A stretch of 64,000 nt of DNA, from assembly GCA_937901455.1 (NCBI GenBank), contig CALDIA010000088.1:22394-86393 (forward strand), written 5' to 3'. Positions 36,357 through 44,894 of this stretch are shown here, one piece after another. Under the pieces are notes generated by a model. That model worked only from the letters and a program-made list of their open reading frames with translations. It searched no databases and was not told the origin of the DNA. A program made the position numbers and the translations under genes. Within the stretch, counting starts at the first letter, position 1. The number at the start of each line of letters is the position of its first letter. This stretch comes from an uncultured Bacteroidales bacterium (lineage in GTDB: Bacteria; Bacteroidota; Bacteroidia; Bacteroidales; WCHB1-69).

Positions 36357-39038
36357 ATGTTAAAGCATATAAAAAAAACATTTGCCGTGATTTTGTGGAT
36401 CGGTCTTTGGACCTCCGTGGGAGCCCAGATTGACAATCTGTTCTGGTTTGCTGCTCCGTATATTTCTCCGAATCACGCGCATAATCCTATCACTTTCTGT
36501 TTTACGTCTTTCAGCAGTCCAGCAACCATTACCGTGTCCCAGCCGGCCAATCCAAGTTTTGCACCGGTTGTTATTAACCTGAACCCCTATAGCCTTTATA
36601 CGTTGGATGTGACCAGTCAGGAGAACATTGTGCAGACCAATCCTGTGAATACGGTATGTAACTATGGTTTTAAGATTACATCCACTTCTAATATCACGGT
36701 TTATTACCAGTTGGGAGCCAATAATAGCGAGATTTACACGTTGAAAGGGCGCAACGGGTTGGGTACGGATTTCATTGTACCTATGCAGAATTATTTGGTT
36801 TGCGGACCTCCCTCGGATGCTATGAACAGCATTGAGATTGTGGCCACCGAGAACAATACGGTGGTGACCATTGTCCCATCGCAGCCGTTGGCGGGAGGAC
36901 TGCCGGCCAACATTCCCATCATTGTCACGTTGAATGCCGGCCAGTCGTATAGCATCAAGTCAGCGAATCAGACTGCTGCTGGGCATCTGACCAACACGCG
37001 TATTACTTCCAATAAGCCTATAGCGGTTAACTCCACGGATGATTCAGTGGCAAGCAACCAAGTGGCGGGCTATTCTGGACAAGATTTGGTGGGAGAACAG
37101 CTTGTGCCGATAGAATATGCGGGCGATTTGTTCATTGCCATGTACAACAATCGTCAGTTTGAGAATCTCAGTATTATTCCCACCCAGGATACTACCCATG
37201 TCTATATCAACGGTAATCCGACCCCTGTTGTCACACTGAATGTGGGACAGAGCTACACCTATATGCCCAGCAACTCGCCGACCATTGCCACGATGATTAC
37301 CTCAGACAAGCCAATACAAGTTTTTCAGCTTACAGGATCTGACGGTGAGGCAGGCGGCACCCAGCTGCCTGCATTGGGATGTACTGGTTCCCAAGAGGTG
37401 GTTTATGCCCGCCCCTCCTATTCAACCCACATGCGCCTTTCCATTGTGGTGCCCACATCCTACGTGAGCGGCTTCACCATGACTTGTGGTGCCAACAATA
37501 TTCCATTGCCCGCTACGGCTTTCACACAACTACCCTACAATCCGAATTGGTCGTACTTGTATCAGGATTTTTCTAGTCAGGTGCCCACCCAAAACGTGAT
37601 GATCATCCAGAATAGTATCGGGCCTTTCCATTTGGGCATCTTGGACTACTACTCTGGCATGTCCTCCTCGTTGGGCTATTTTAGCGACTACAACAGCAAT
37701 GGGCGTATCAGCCTGATGATGAATGATGTGTATTGTCTGCACGATAGCATTCCTTTTGAATATTACGCGGACAACGTGGATTCGATTCGCTTAATTACTC
37801 CTGCGGGCGACACGCTGACCCAGGAGCCCTATGTGTTGCAAGATATCTCCATGGCAGATACGGGTCTCTATTATATTATTGCCCACAGTATCATCGGGTG
37901 TGAAAACACCTGGGTGTACGACAGTATCTATGTGCATATTGTCAATTCGTATAAACCCAACCTCGGTCCTGACCGCTACTTGTGCAATGGGGAGTACATC
38001 TTCTTAGGCACTACATACGATGAACCCGACGCCAACTATCTCTGGAATACCGGTGATGTCAGCGACTCCATTATGGTGCTGGCATCTGGAGAATATATCC
38101 TTAACGTGTTGCTGGAGGGCACAGGGGCCTCTTCTACCTGCCAGAGTGCTGATACTGTCAACCTTTTCTATTATCCACAGCCATATGCAAAGTTTGAGGC
38201 CGACAAAGTATCGGGTTGCTCACCTATGACCATACATTTCACCAATATGTCAACACCCGACACCCTTTCTTTTACTAGTGTGTGGACCGTCTGGAACCAA
38301 AACGGGGAGGTGTTGTACTCCTCTGTTGAGGAATCCCCTTCATGGGATTTCAACGATAACGGCACCTATACTGTCAAATTGTTGGTGTTTTCTCAAGACG
38401 GATGTGTGGATTCGCTCATCATGTGGGATTACATTCACGTTTATCCACAACCGGAACTTGACTTTTTGGCTGACCCTGAAATCTCTATGATGCATGATAA
38501 CAATGGTACGGTGCAGTTCACCTCTTACCTGTCGGCCAATGTGGTTGGCAACCCTTCCAATCATCTGGTATGGGATTTTGGCGACGGCGAAACCGAAGAA
38601 CAAGACTATAACCCAAGTCATACCTATGCTACATGGGGCGACTACATAGTGACCCTGTCGCTTTCCACAGATGAAGGCTGTTCTGATCAAGTGAGCCACA
38701 CTGTAGTGATTGAAGACGAGTTGATTTTCCCGAATGTGATTACGCCTAATGAGGATGGTGCTAACGATGTGTGGGCTATCGGCAATTTGAACACGAGTAT
38801 CAACCCGGAAGATCCTGACGAGTATCGCCACAACGAGTTGCTGATCTACAACCGCTGGGGTAAGCTGGTGTATAAGGCAGAGAATTACGATACATACTCG
38901 GTCAATGGCCAGATTACTGTGGGTGAGCATGCCTTCACGGGAGAGGGCTTGTCGGACGGGGTTTACTATTACTCTTTCTATTACAAGGGCAAGGCCAAAA
39001 CTACCAAATATAATGGATCGTTGACCATTATACGTTAG
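36357..39038 (+). CDS. T9SS type B (CHU_C) surface protein with IgGFc-binding-like and PKD domains
   Basis: 893 residues. The start at 36357 gives a signal peptide (MLKHIKKTFAVILWIGLW...GAQ) and lies after the promoter, unlike the earlier in-frame Met. Residues about 25-450 resemble the IgGFc-binding N-terminal domain: NITVYYQLGANNSEIYTLKG, NSIEIVATENNTVVTIVPS, then ITSNKPIAVNSTDD. Then come an Ig-like segment and two PKD domains (KVSGCSPMTIHFTNMSTP; LVWDFGDGETEEQDYNPSHT). The tail is a CHU_C type B sorting domain (FPNVITPNEDGANDVW...NRWGKLVYK...DGVYYYSFYYKGK). It should be exported by T9SS. The stop overlaps the converging truA end by 11 bases. Confidence 0.88.
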   Translation: MLKHIKKTFAVILWIGLWTSVGAQIDNLFWFAAPYISPNHAHNPITFCFTSFSSPATITVSQPANPSFAPVVINLNPYSLYTLDVTSQENIVQTNPVNTVCNYGFKITSTSNITVYYQLGANNSEIYTLKGRNGLGTDFIVPMQNYLVCGPPSDAMNSIEIVATENNTVVTIVPSQPLAGGLPANIPIIVTLNAGQSYSIKSANQTAAGHLTNTRITSNKPIAVNSTDDSVASNQVAGYSGQDLVGEQLVPIEYAGDLFIAMYNNRQFENLSIIPTQDTTHVYINGNPTPVVTLNVGQSYTYMPSNSPTIATMITSDKPIQVFQLTGSDGEAGGTQLPALGCTGSQEVVYARPSYSTHMRLSIVVPTSYVSGFTMTCGANNIPLPATAFTQLPYNPNWSYLYQDFSSQVPTQNVMIIQNSIGPFHLGILDYYSGMSSSLGYFSDYNSNGRISLMMNDVYCLHDSIPFEYYADNVDSIRLITPAGDTLTQEPYVLQDISMADTGLYYIIAHSIIGCENTWVYDSIYVHIVNSYKPNLGPDRYLCNGEYIFLGTTYDEPDANYLWNTGDVSDSIMVLASGEYILNVLLEGTGASSTCQSADTVNLFYYPQPYAKFEADKVSGCSPMTIHFTNMSTPDTLSFTSVWTVWNQNGEVLYSSVEESPSWDFNDNGTYTVKLLVFSQDGCVDSLIMWDYIHVYPQPELDFLADPEISMMHDNNGTVQFTSYLSANVVGNPSNHLVWDFGDGETEEQDYNPSHTYATWGDYIVTLSLSTDEGCSDQVSHTVVIEDELIFPNVITPNEDGANDVWAIGNLNTSINPEDPDEYRHNELLIYNRWGKLVYKAENYDTYSVNGQITVGEHAFTGEGLSDGVYYYSFYYKGKAKTTKYNGSLTIIR

Positions 39039-39798
39039 GCAGGATGCGTTCCCAAGGGTAGCTTACATCAGTAAGAAACAAGGCTTGTGCTGGCATGGAA
39101 GTGCCTGCAGAGCAGCGGTTTTTCTCTTCTATGATGAGTTGAAACTCGGCCACCGTGAGCTTGCCTAATCCGACATCCAGCAGTGTGCCTACGATGGCGC
39201 GCACCATGTTGCGCAAAAATCGCTTCGCGGTGATGGTGAAAACCAGCTCGTCGCCATGTACAGTCCATTCGGCCTTAGAGATATGGCAGATGAAGTTGTT
39301 GACTTGGGTGTGAACCTTGCTAAAGCTGGTGAAATCCTCATATTGCAGCAGCAGGGCAGCAGCCTCGTTCATCCTGTTCACGTCCGGTTTTCGGAAGCTA
39401 AAATACCGAAGATGTGACAGGAAGGGGTCTTTTTGAGTGGAGATGAAGTACTGGTAGGTGCGCTCGATGGCGTCAAAGCGGGCATGGGCCTCTGGCTGGA
39501 CTGGGAAGATGCGGTAGATAACAATCTCTGACGACAAATAGTTGTTGAATTTGTCCTTGAAAATGTCGCAGTCGCCTAAAGTCACACGCTCTGGCAGGTC
39601 GAAGTGGGCGAAGTAGGAGGTGCTGTGCACACCGGTGTCGGTACGGCCGCATCCAGTGATGGGGATACGCTCGCAGTGGAGTAATAACGACAGTCCACGT
39701 TCTAATGTTTCCTGCACTGACGGATGGTGAGGCTGGATCTGCCACCCGAAAAAGGCGGCGCCGTTATAGGCCAAGTGTATGAAGTACCGCATTGCCAT
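39028..39798 (-). CDS. truA: tRNA pseudouridine(38-40) synthase
   Basis: 256 residues from the ATG at 39798, which shares one base with the stop of the upstream aminotransferase gene (TGATG); an ATG six bases later (39792) is equally possible. It converts U38-U40 in the anticodon arm. The catalytic Asp54 sits in CGRTDTGVHS. Other segments are YFIHLAYNGAAFFGWQ, ARFDAIERTYQYFI and RFLRNMVRAIVGTLLDVG. The translational coupling to a sugar aminotransferase seems to be packing rather than a shared function. Confidence 0.95.
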   Translation of the reverse strand: MAMRYFIHLAYNGAAFFGWQIQPHHPSVQETLERGLSLLLHCERIPITGCGRTDTGVHSTSYFAHFDLPERVTLGDCDIFKDKFNNYLSSEIVIYRIFPVQPEAHARFDAIERTYQYFISTQKDPFLSHLRYFSFRKPDVNRMNEAAALLLQYEDFTSFSKVHTQVNNFICHISKAEWTVHGDELVFTITAKRFLRNMVRAIVGTLLDVGLGKLTVAEFQLIIEEKNRCSAGTSMPAQALFLTDVSYPWERILPNV

Positions 39799-41048
39799 CA
39801 GTTTTTCAAAGCTTCTTTGATTATCTTCACAATATAGTGGGCATCCTCCTCCGTGACGCATGGACCACTGGGGAGGCAGAGACCCTGTTTGAAGAGGGAT
39901 TCAGAGGTGCCATTGGTGTAGGCGGGACAACGTTGGAAGACGGGTTGCTTGTGCATGGGTTTCCAGAGAGGGCGAGCCTCAATGCCTTTCTGGTCAAGGA
40001 ATAGGCGCATAGCCTCCACGTTGGGGTTTGGTTCACAGTCGGTATGGGTGCTGGAGGAGGCATGTACTACACCTCCCGCCCCGCCCACGGCCCCTTGCAC
40101 GCCAGTTTGGTAGGCTTCCTCCTGGCCATAAACTTTTAGGTTCGGGTCCAGAAGAATCGTGCTGAGCCAGTAGTTGGACTCATAGTGGCGGTCAGGTTCA
40201 CCGTGTACGGTAATGCCCTCCACAGACTGTAATAGCTCGGAATAGATTCTGAAAAGGCGTCGGTGGTGGGCAATGTGTTCTTCGAGCACCGACATCTGGC
40301 CGCGACCGATACCCGCACATATATTGCTCATCCGGTAGTTATAGCCGATTTCCTCGTGCTGGTAGTACGGATAGGCCTCGCGCGCCTGGGTGGCCAAAAA
40401 CATGATATGCTGCCAATCCTCTTCATCAGGGCACACCAGCGCACCTCCGCCAGAGGTGGTTATCATCTTGTTGCCATTGAAACTCAATACCCCGTAGCGC
40501 CCAAAGGTACCCAGCACCTGACCATCATAGCGTGAACCAAAACCCTCAGCAGCATCCTCCAGAACGGGGATGTCGTACCGATGGGCAATCTCTATGATGC
40601 GGTGTATTTCGTAGGGCATGCCATATAAGGCTACTGGGATGATGGCCTTCGGCTTGCGGCCAGTCCGCTCGAGACGGTCGATGATGGCCTTTTCCAACAA
40701 AACTGGATCCATGTTCCAGCTGTGCGGCTCGCTGTCCACAAAGACTGGAAGAGCTCCCAGATAGGTGACAGGGTTGGCGGAGGCACAAAAGGTGAAACTC
40801 TGCACCAAGACCTCATCGCCCGGCTGTACACCACAAGCTATGAGCGCCAAGTGCACCGCGGCAGTGCCCGATGAAAGTGCGACAACCCGTTTGCCCTGCC
40901 CGACAAAAGCTTCCAAGTCTTTTTCAAAAGCATTCACATTAGGTCCTAAGGGTACTACCCAGTTGGTGTCGAAGGCCTCCTTGACATATTGCTGCTCAAG
41001 GCCGGCCTCGCTCATGTGTGCCAAACAGAGGTATATTCGTTTTTCCAT
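39798..41048 (-). CDS. DegT/DnrJ/EryC1-family PLP-dependent sugar aminotransferase
   Basis: 416 residues from the ATG at 41048. The PLP pocket is clear: ALSSGTAAVHLAL, EDAAEGFGS (Asp165) and the Schiff-base Lys194 in SFNGNKMITTSGGG. Such enzymes transfer an amino group from glutamate to a nucleotide keto-sugar, for example in bacillosamine-type or 4-amino-sugar synthesis. Residues about 305-343 form a Gly/Ala/Ser-rich stretch (QGAVGGAGGVVHASSS then HTDCEPNPN) longer than in standard members. It is followed directly by truA and preceded by its own promoter; the sugar-phosphate transferase gene at 41115 lies just upstream on the same strand. Confidence 0.9.
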   Translation of the reverse strand: MEKRIYLCLAHMSEAGLEQQYVKEAFDTNWVVPLGPNVNAFEKDLEAFVGQGKRVVALSSGTAAVHLALIACGVQPGDEVLVQSFTFCASANPVTYLGALPVFVDSEPHSWNMDPVLLEKAIIDRLERTGRKPKAIIPVALYGMPYEIHRIIEIAHRYDIPVLEDAAEGFGSRYDGQVLGTFGRYGVLSFNGNKMITTSGGGALVCPDEEDWQHIMFLATQAREAYPYYQHEEIGYNYRMSNICAGIGRGQMSVLEEHIAHHRRLFRIYSELLQSVEGITVHGEPDRHYESNYWLSTILLDPNLKVYGQEEAYQTGVQGAVGGAGGVVHASSSTHTDCEPNPNVEAMRLFLDQKGIEARPLWKPMHKQPVFQRCPAYTNGTSESLFKQGLCLPSGPCVTEEDAHYIVKIIKEALKN

Positions 41049-41072
41049 AGTAAGGTCCTTTTTTTGAAACCG

Positions 41073-41080
41073 CAAAAATA
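41073..41080 (-). promoter_or_regulatory. Bacteroidota -7 box (TATTTTTG) for the aminotransferase-truA unit
   Basis: TATTTTTGCGG on the minus strand, 25 bases before the aminotransferase ATG. Confidence 0.55.
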
Positions 41081-41114
41081 GGAAAAAAGTGGGAATGGTG
41101 CCAGAGGTTTATCC

Positions 41115-41726
41115 TCACAAAAGTTCTCCTGCGTACCTCATCTTGCTTCCCGTCACTGTAGCAAGGATGATTTTAATGTCGGTCCAGAAGGAGTAGTTGT
41201 GGAGATAGTGGCGGTTAAGTCGCACTTTGTCGGGGAAGATAACCTCATCGTTGTATTGTTGCGGATTATCAACGGCAGCGAGAAGTTCTTCCTCATGGCG
41301 GTATTTTAATGACGCCGGCCCAGTGATGCCAGGTCGTAGTTGCAATACCTCGCGGTCATCGCCCGTCAGTCTGTCGGCATAGCCAGGTACATCGGGGCGC
41401 GGGCCCACGAAACTCATGTCCCCGATAAGCACATTCCACAATTCGGGGAGTTCGTCGAGTTTGTATTTGCGCAGCGTTGCGCCCAAGGGCGTGATGCGCG
41501 ACTCGCCTGCAACAGAAACCGACGATCCCCCGTGGTCCACTACCATCGATCGAAATTTGTAAATAGTGAACAAACTGCCCTGTCGGCCTACCCGCTGCTG
41601 GGTGAACAAAACCGGCCCCCCGGGCATCTTCACCTTGATAAGAATGGCCACTATTAATAATAGCGGACTGAGACAAACAAGTCCCAGCAGCGAGACAATC
41701 CGGTCGAATAGGTATTTTATGATCAT
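41115..41726 (-). CDS. Undecaprenyl-phosphate sugar-1-phosphate transferase (short, WcaJ/PglC-like)
   Basis: 203 residues from the ATG at 41726. One N-terminal hydrophobic helix (RIVSLLGLVCLSPLLLIVAIL) is followed by the catalytic bacterial sugar transferase domain: VLFTQQRVGRQGSLFTIYKFRSM, LRKYKLDELPELWNVL, GDMSFVGPRP and LRPGITGPASLKYR. It is the monotopic PglC size, without the four extra helices of WcaJ. It starts a lipid-linked glycan by moving a sugar phosphate to undecaprenyl phosphate. It overlaps the GT2 gene by 4 bases (ATGA). Together with the DegT enzyme this looks like initiation of a glycan carrying an amino sugar. Confidence 0.9.
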   Translation of the reverse strand: MIIKYLFDRIVSLLGLVCLSPLLLIVAILIKVKMPGGPVLFTQQRVGRQGSLFTIYKFRSMVVDHGGSSVSVAGESRITPLGATLRKYKLDELPELWNVLIGDMSFVGPRPDVPGYADRLTGDDREVLQLRPGITGPASLKYRHEEELLAAVDNPQQYNDEVIFPDKVRLNRHYLHNYSFWTDIKIILATVTGSKMRYAGELL

Positions 41727-42724
41727 ATCCTGTTTTTCTGCTTTAAAAAGGGTAGTGATAGCAGTCCTGCCAATGAACCGAGGCCATAGGAGAGATGAAG
41801 GACGAAAAAACTCTCCACCAGTCGGAGAAAGTTGAGCTTTTTGGTGCGATACAGTCCCAAACTGACACCGCCCACCAATAGGATGTAAGCAACTAAACTG
41901 GCAATGCCAATCATCCATAGCGGATGCCAGAAGAAGCCGGCGATCAACGGGAGCAATAGAGACAACACGAAGCATAGCGGGACAAAATGCCGCAGAGATA
42001 GAGAACGCAATTCTTTGGTGTAATACACGGTCAGGATGTTCCATTTGCCATTGCGGAAGTTGTTGATGAAAAGCTCTTTGAAGGACTCTCGGGCATAGTA
42101 GGTGCAGAAGGTGTCAGGGATGAGATAGATGGTCCCGCCGCCACGGAGAATTCTCTTGTTGAGCTCAATATCCTGGTTGCGCACTAATCTTTCATCATAG
42201 AGTCCGTATTTTTGGAAGGTCTCTTTAGGCCAGCAACCGAATGGTACGGTGTCCACCCGCTGTGCTTTGGTGATACCCGTTCTAAAGAGGGAATTACCCA
42301 CTCCGAGACGATGGCTGAGTACCTCTTTAATCGCTAAAGTCTTGGGGCTTTTGTTCAGCACGTCGGTGCGGCACGGGGCACCGATGTTGTCGGCCTTTAA
42401 TTCGTCAAGGCATCGTGTCAGGATGGTAAAATAGTCGGCGGGGTAGTCGGCATGGGCGTCCAAGCGCATGATGACTTCCCCGTGGGCAGCCTCAATGCCC
42501 CGGTTCATGGCGCACGGGGCGATGCGGTCTGGATTGTCTATGAGGCAGAAGTAAGGGTGTTGCTCTATATAGTCGCTAATCAATGCCCGCGTACGATCAG
42601 TGCTCATACCATCTATCAACAGTACCTCCAATTGATCCTTGGGGTAGTCTTGCGCAATGATGGAGTCCAAACACTTGGCTATGTATTTTTCTTCGTTATA
42701 AATAGGACAGATAACAGTAAGCAT
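41723..42724 (-). CDS. Family 2 glycosyltransferase with C-terminal membrane helices
   Basis: 333 residues from the ATG at 42724; a TTG 12 bases upstream is less likely. The GT-A start is LTVICPIYNEEKYIAKCLDSI, with VLLIDGMSTDRT, the metal-binding MRLDAHADYP and RNQDIELNKRI. Three or so hydrophobic segments near the C-terminus tie it to the membrane. It should add one sugar to a growing lipid-linked oligosaccharide. Donor and linkage are unknown. First gene of the GT2-sugar transferase unit. Confidence 0.9.
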   Translation of the reverse strand: MLTVICPIYNEEKYIAKCLDSIIAQDYPKDQLEVLLIDGMSTDRTRALISDYIEQHPYFCLIDNPDRIAPCAMNRGIEAAHGEVIMRLDAHADYPADYFTILTRCLDELKADNIGAPCRTDVLNKSPKTLAIKEVLSHRLGVGNSLFRTGITKAQRVDTVPFGCWPKETFQKYGLYDERLVRNQDIELNKRILRGGGTIYLIPDTFCTYYARESFKELFINNFRNGKWNILTVYYTKELRSLSLRHFVPLCFVLSLLLPLIAGFFWHPLWMIGIASLVAYILLVGGVSLGLYRTKKLNFLRLVESFFVLHLSYGLGSLAGLLSLPFLKQKNRI

Positions 42725-42764
42725 AGGGGTGAGCAATCCTGATGGAATTGAAAAATCAATGCAG

Positions 42765-42772
42765 CAAAAATA
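42765..42772 (-). promoter_or_regulatory. Bacteroidota -7 box (TATTTTTG) for the GT2 unit
   Basis: TATTTTTGCTGC on the minus strand, 41 bases before the GT2 ATG and about 12 bases from the opposing promoter box of the ABC gene. Confidence 0.5.
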
Positions 42773-42783
42773 ATATTTTTTTC

Positions 42784-42791
42784 TATTTTTG
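42784..42791 (+). promoter_or_regulatory. Bacteroidota -7 box (TATTTTTG) for the ABC ATPase gene
   Basis: TATTTTTGCACC ends only 9 bases before the ATG at 42800, so the transcript would be nearly leaderless. Confidence 0.5.
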
Positions 42792-42799
42792 CACCTCTT

Positions 42800-44512
42800 A
42801 TGGATGCACTTCTGAAGATTGAAAACCTCTCGTTGGATTTGCGGCAGGATGGTGAATGGAAATCTATCTTGCGGAATGTAAACTTTGCCATTGCGCCAGG
42901 TGAGACCATCGGCGTGGTGGGCGAGTCAGGATCCGGCAAATCGGTGACAGCCTTGTCGGTTATGCGCCTGCTGCATTCTAAGAACGCCCGCTACCCGTCG
43001 GGACAGATTTGCTTTCATGCTGTTGAAGAGGAATCGGTCAACCTGCTGGCAGTTTCTGAACAGGAGATGAACCGCATACGGGGACGTCGAATTGCGATGA
43101 TTTTCCAAGAGCCGATGACCTCCCTCAATCCGGTCATCCGTTGTGGCGAGCAGATCACTGAGCAGTTGCTTTTGCATACCCGTTGTGCCAAGGAGGAGGC
43201 TGAGCAGCGCGTGATTGAGCTTTTCAAAGAGGTGATGCTTCCCCGCCCGGAGCAGATTTTCCGCTCCTACCCTCATGAACTCTCTGGGGGGCAGAAGCAA
43301 CGTGTCATGATTGCCATGGCCATGAGTTGCCAACCCGATATTCTCATTGCCGATGAACCTACCACCGCCTTGGATGTGACTGTGCAAAAGGGTATTCTGG
43401 AGCTGATCAAAAGCCTACAGCAAAAACATGGCATGAGTGTGCTCTTTATCACCCACGACCTCGGTGTGGTGGCCGAGATTGCCCGCAAGGTGGTCGTGCT
43501 TTTCAAGGGTGAGGTGGTGGAGCAGGGTGATATCCGTGACATTTTTCTGCACCCCCAGCATCCTTATACGCAAGGTCTTATTGCCTGCCGACCTTCCATG
43601 ACCGAGCGCTTGCGTCGGTTACCAACTGTGGCCGACTATGTACAGATGTCAGGTAGGGTGGAGCGCGAGGAAGTTCCTACAAATGAGCGCCGTGAGCGAC
43701 ACCTGCAACTCTATGCCCAAGAGCCCTTCATCTCCATTCGCAACTTGTCGAAGCACTACCCCGTCCGAAAGGAGAAACTCTTTGAGCGACAGCGCTATGT
43801 AAATGCCTTGCAGGATATTTGTCTCGATATATACGAAGGGGAAACCTTAGGCCTTGTGGGCGAGTCAGGATGTGGCAAGACCACGCTGGGGCGGTCCATG
43901 ATACGGTTGATAGAGCCCACTACCGGTTCTGTATTTTACCGCGGCAAAGACCTGATACGTCTCTCAAGGGCGGAGATGCGGGCAATGCGCAAAGATCTGC
44001 AGATTATCCTGCAAGACCCCTACTCGTCGCTAAACCAACGTCTCACCATTGGCGATATGCTGATGGAACCTATGCGGGTGCACCAGATCGGACACAGTGA
44101 TGAGGAACGTCATCAAAAGGCCATAGCCCTTTTGGAGCGCGTCAACCTCAATGAGTCGCATTTCTACCGCTACCCTCACGAGTTTTCCGGTGGCCAGCGA
44201 CAACGCATTTCCATTGCTCGGGCCTTAGCCGTGAATCCCCGCTTTATCATCTGCGACGAGTCGGTGTCAGCCCTTGATGTGTCTGTGCAGGCTCAGGTGC
44301 TAAATCTGCTCAATGAACTCAAAGAAGAGTATGCCTTCACCTATATTTTCATATCCCATGACCTCTCAGTGGTGCGCTATATGTCCGACCGTATTGCAGT
44401 GATGCAGCAAGGTCGCATTGTGGAGCTGGGCGAAGCTGATGATTTGTGTCGTAACCCCCAAACCGAATACACACGCACGTTATTGAACGCCATCCCAACG
44501 GGCATTCAATAA
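42800..44512 (+). CDS. Fused oligopeptide/dipeptide-type ABC transporter ATPase (two nucleotide-binding domains)
   Basis: 570 residues holding two complete ATPase domains in the DppD-DppF (GsiA/YejF) order. Domain 1: Walker A GESGSGKS, signature LSGGQKQR, Walker B ILIADEPT. Domain 2: [16 protein letters not shown] and [12 protein letters not shown]. Each is followed by an oligopeptide-ABC C-terminal stretch ([33 protein letters not shown]). It should power uptake of peptides, nickel or a similar solute. No permease or binding-protein gene lies nearby, so its partners are elsewhere. Confidence 0.92.
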   Translation: MDALLKIENLSLDLRQDGEWKSILRNVNFAIAPGETIGVVGESGSGKSVTALSVMRLLHSKNARYPSGQICFHAVEEESVNLLAVSEQEMNRIRGRRIAMIFQEPMTSLNPVIRCGEQITEQLLLHTRCAKEEAEQRVIELFKEVMLPRPEQIFRSYPHELSGGQKQRVMIAMAMSCQPDILIADEPTTALDVTVQKGILELIKSLQQKHGMSVLFITHDLGVVAEIARKVVVLFKGEVVEQGDIRDIFLHPQHPYTQGLIACRPSMTERLRRLPTVADYVQMSGRVEREEVPTNERRERHLQLYAQEPFISIRNLSKHYPVRKEKLFERQRYVNALQDICLDIYEGETLGLVGESGCGKTTLGRSMIRLIEPTTGSVFYRGKDLIRLSRAEMRAMRKDLQIILQDPYSSLNQRLTIGDMLMEPMRVHQIGHSDEERHQKAIALLERVNLNESHFYRYPHEFSGGQRQRISIARALAVNPRFIICDESVSALDVSVQAQVLNLLNELKEEYAFTYIFISHDLSVVRYMSDRIAVMQQGRIVELGEADDLCRNPQTEYTRTLLNAIPTGIQ

Positions 44513-44543
44513 GTTTTTTTCGTACTAAATTTTTAAAAAAGTG

Positions 44544-44551
44544 TATCTTTG
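44544..44551 (+). promoter_or_regulatory. Bacteroidota -7 box (TATCTTTG) for the Cys-rich lipoprotein
   Basis: TATCTTTGCCGCC, 31 bases before the ATG at 44583. Confidence 0.65.
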
Positions 44552-44582
44552 CCGCCAATATTAACTTTAAAAAATTTTCAAT

Positions 44583-44789
44583 ATGAAGAAAATCTTTTTT
44601 GCAAGCGCTTTTGCTTTGTTAATGATTGTAGGTGGTACTTCTTGCACTAAGACTTGTCATTGCAAGACTTATTTGGATGGAGAGGTGATTTCCGAATCTG
44701 AATACACCTTGGAAGAAGGCCACAAGTGCACTGAAAACAATGCTTTAATCGGTGCTGCTGGTCATGAGTCAGGTTTGAAGTGCAGATAA
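44583..44789 (+). CDS. Small cysteine-rich lipoprotein of unknown function
   Basis: 68 residues. A lipoprotein signal ends at Cys21 (MIVGGTSC). The mature 48 residues contain four more cysteines (TCHCKTY, HKCTEN, LKCR at the end), enough for two disulfides or a small metal site. No family is recognised. A strong terminator follows, then a promoter for the MauE-thioredoxin gene. A link to that redox protein is only suggested by position. The real start is supported by the promoter 31 bases upstream. Confidence 0.7.
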   Translation: MKKIFFASAFALLMIVGGTSCTKTCHCKTYLDGEVISESEYTLEEGHKCTENNALIGAAGHESGLKCR

Positions 44790-44812
44790 TCTATCTGCCA
44801 TGACCTACATAA

Positions 44813-44842
44813 GGATGACAGCCTTGGCTGTCATCCTTTTTT
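44813..44842 (+). terminator. Strong rho-independent terminator after the small lipoprotein
   Basis: GGATGACAGCC and GGCTGTCATCC form an 11-bp stem with a minimal TT loop (CTTG in practice), followed by six T. Confidence 0.9.
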
Positions 44843-44843
44843 G

Positions 44844-44851
44844 TATCTTTG
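44844..44851 (+). promoter_or_regulatory. Bacteroidota promoter (TATCTTTG) fused to the preceding terminator
   Basis: TATCTTTGCCGC begins one base after the terminator T-run, and the TTG at 44824-44826 in the terminator loop is 17 bases before it, near -33 spacing. The MauE-thioredoxin gene at 44895 would be its target. Confidence 0.6.
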
Positions 44852-44894
44852 CCGCGGGTTTTGTCCGATGGTTATACCCAATAATTCTGGTTTT

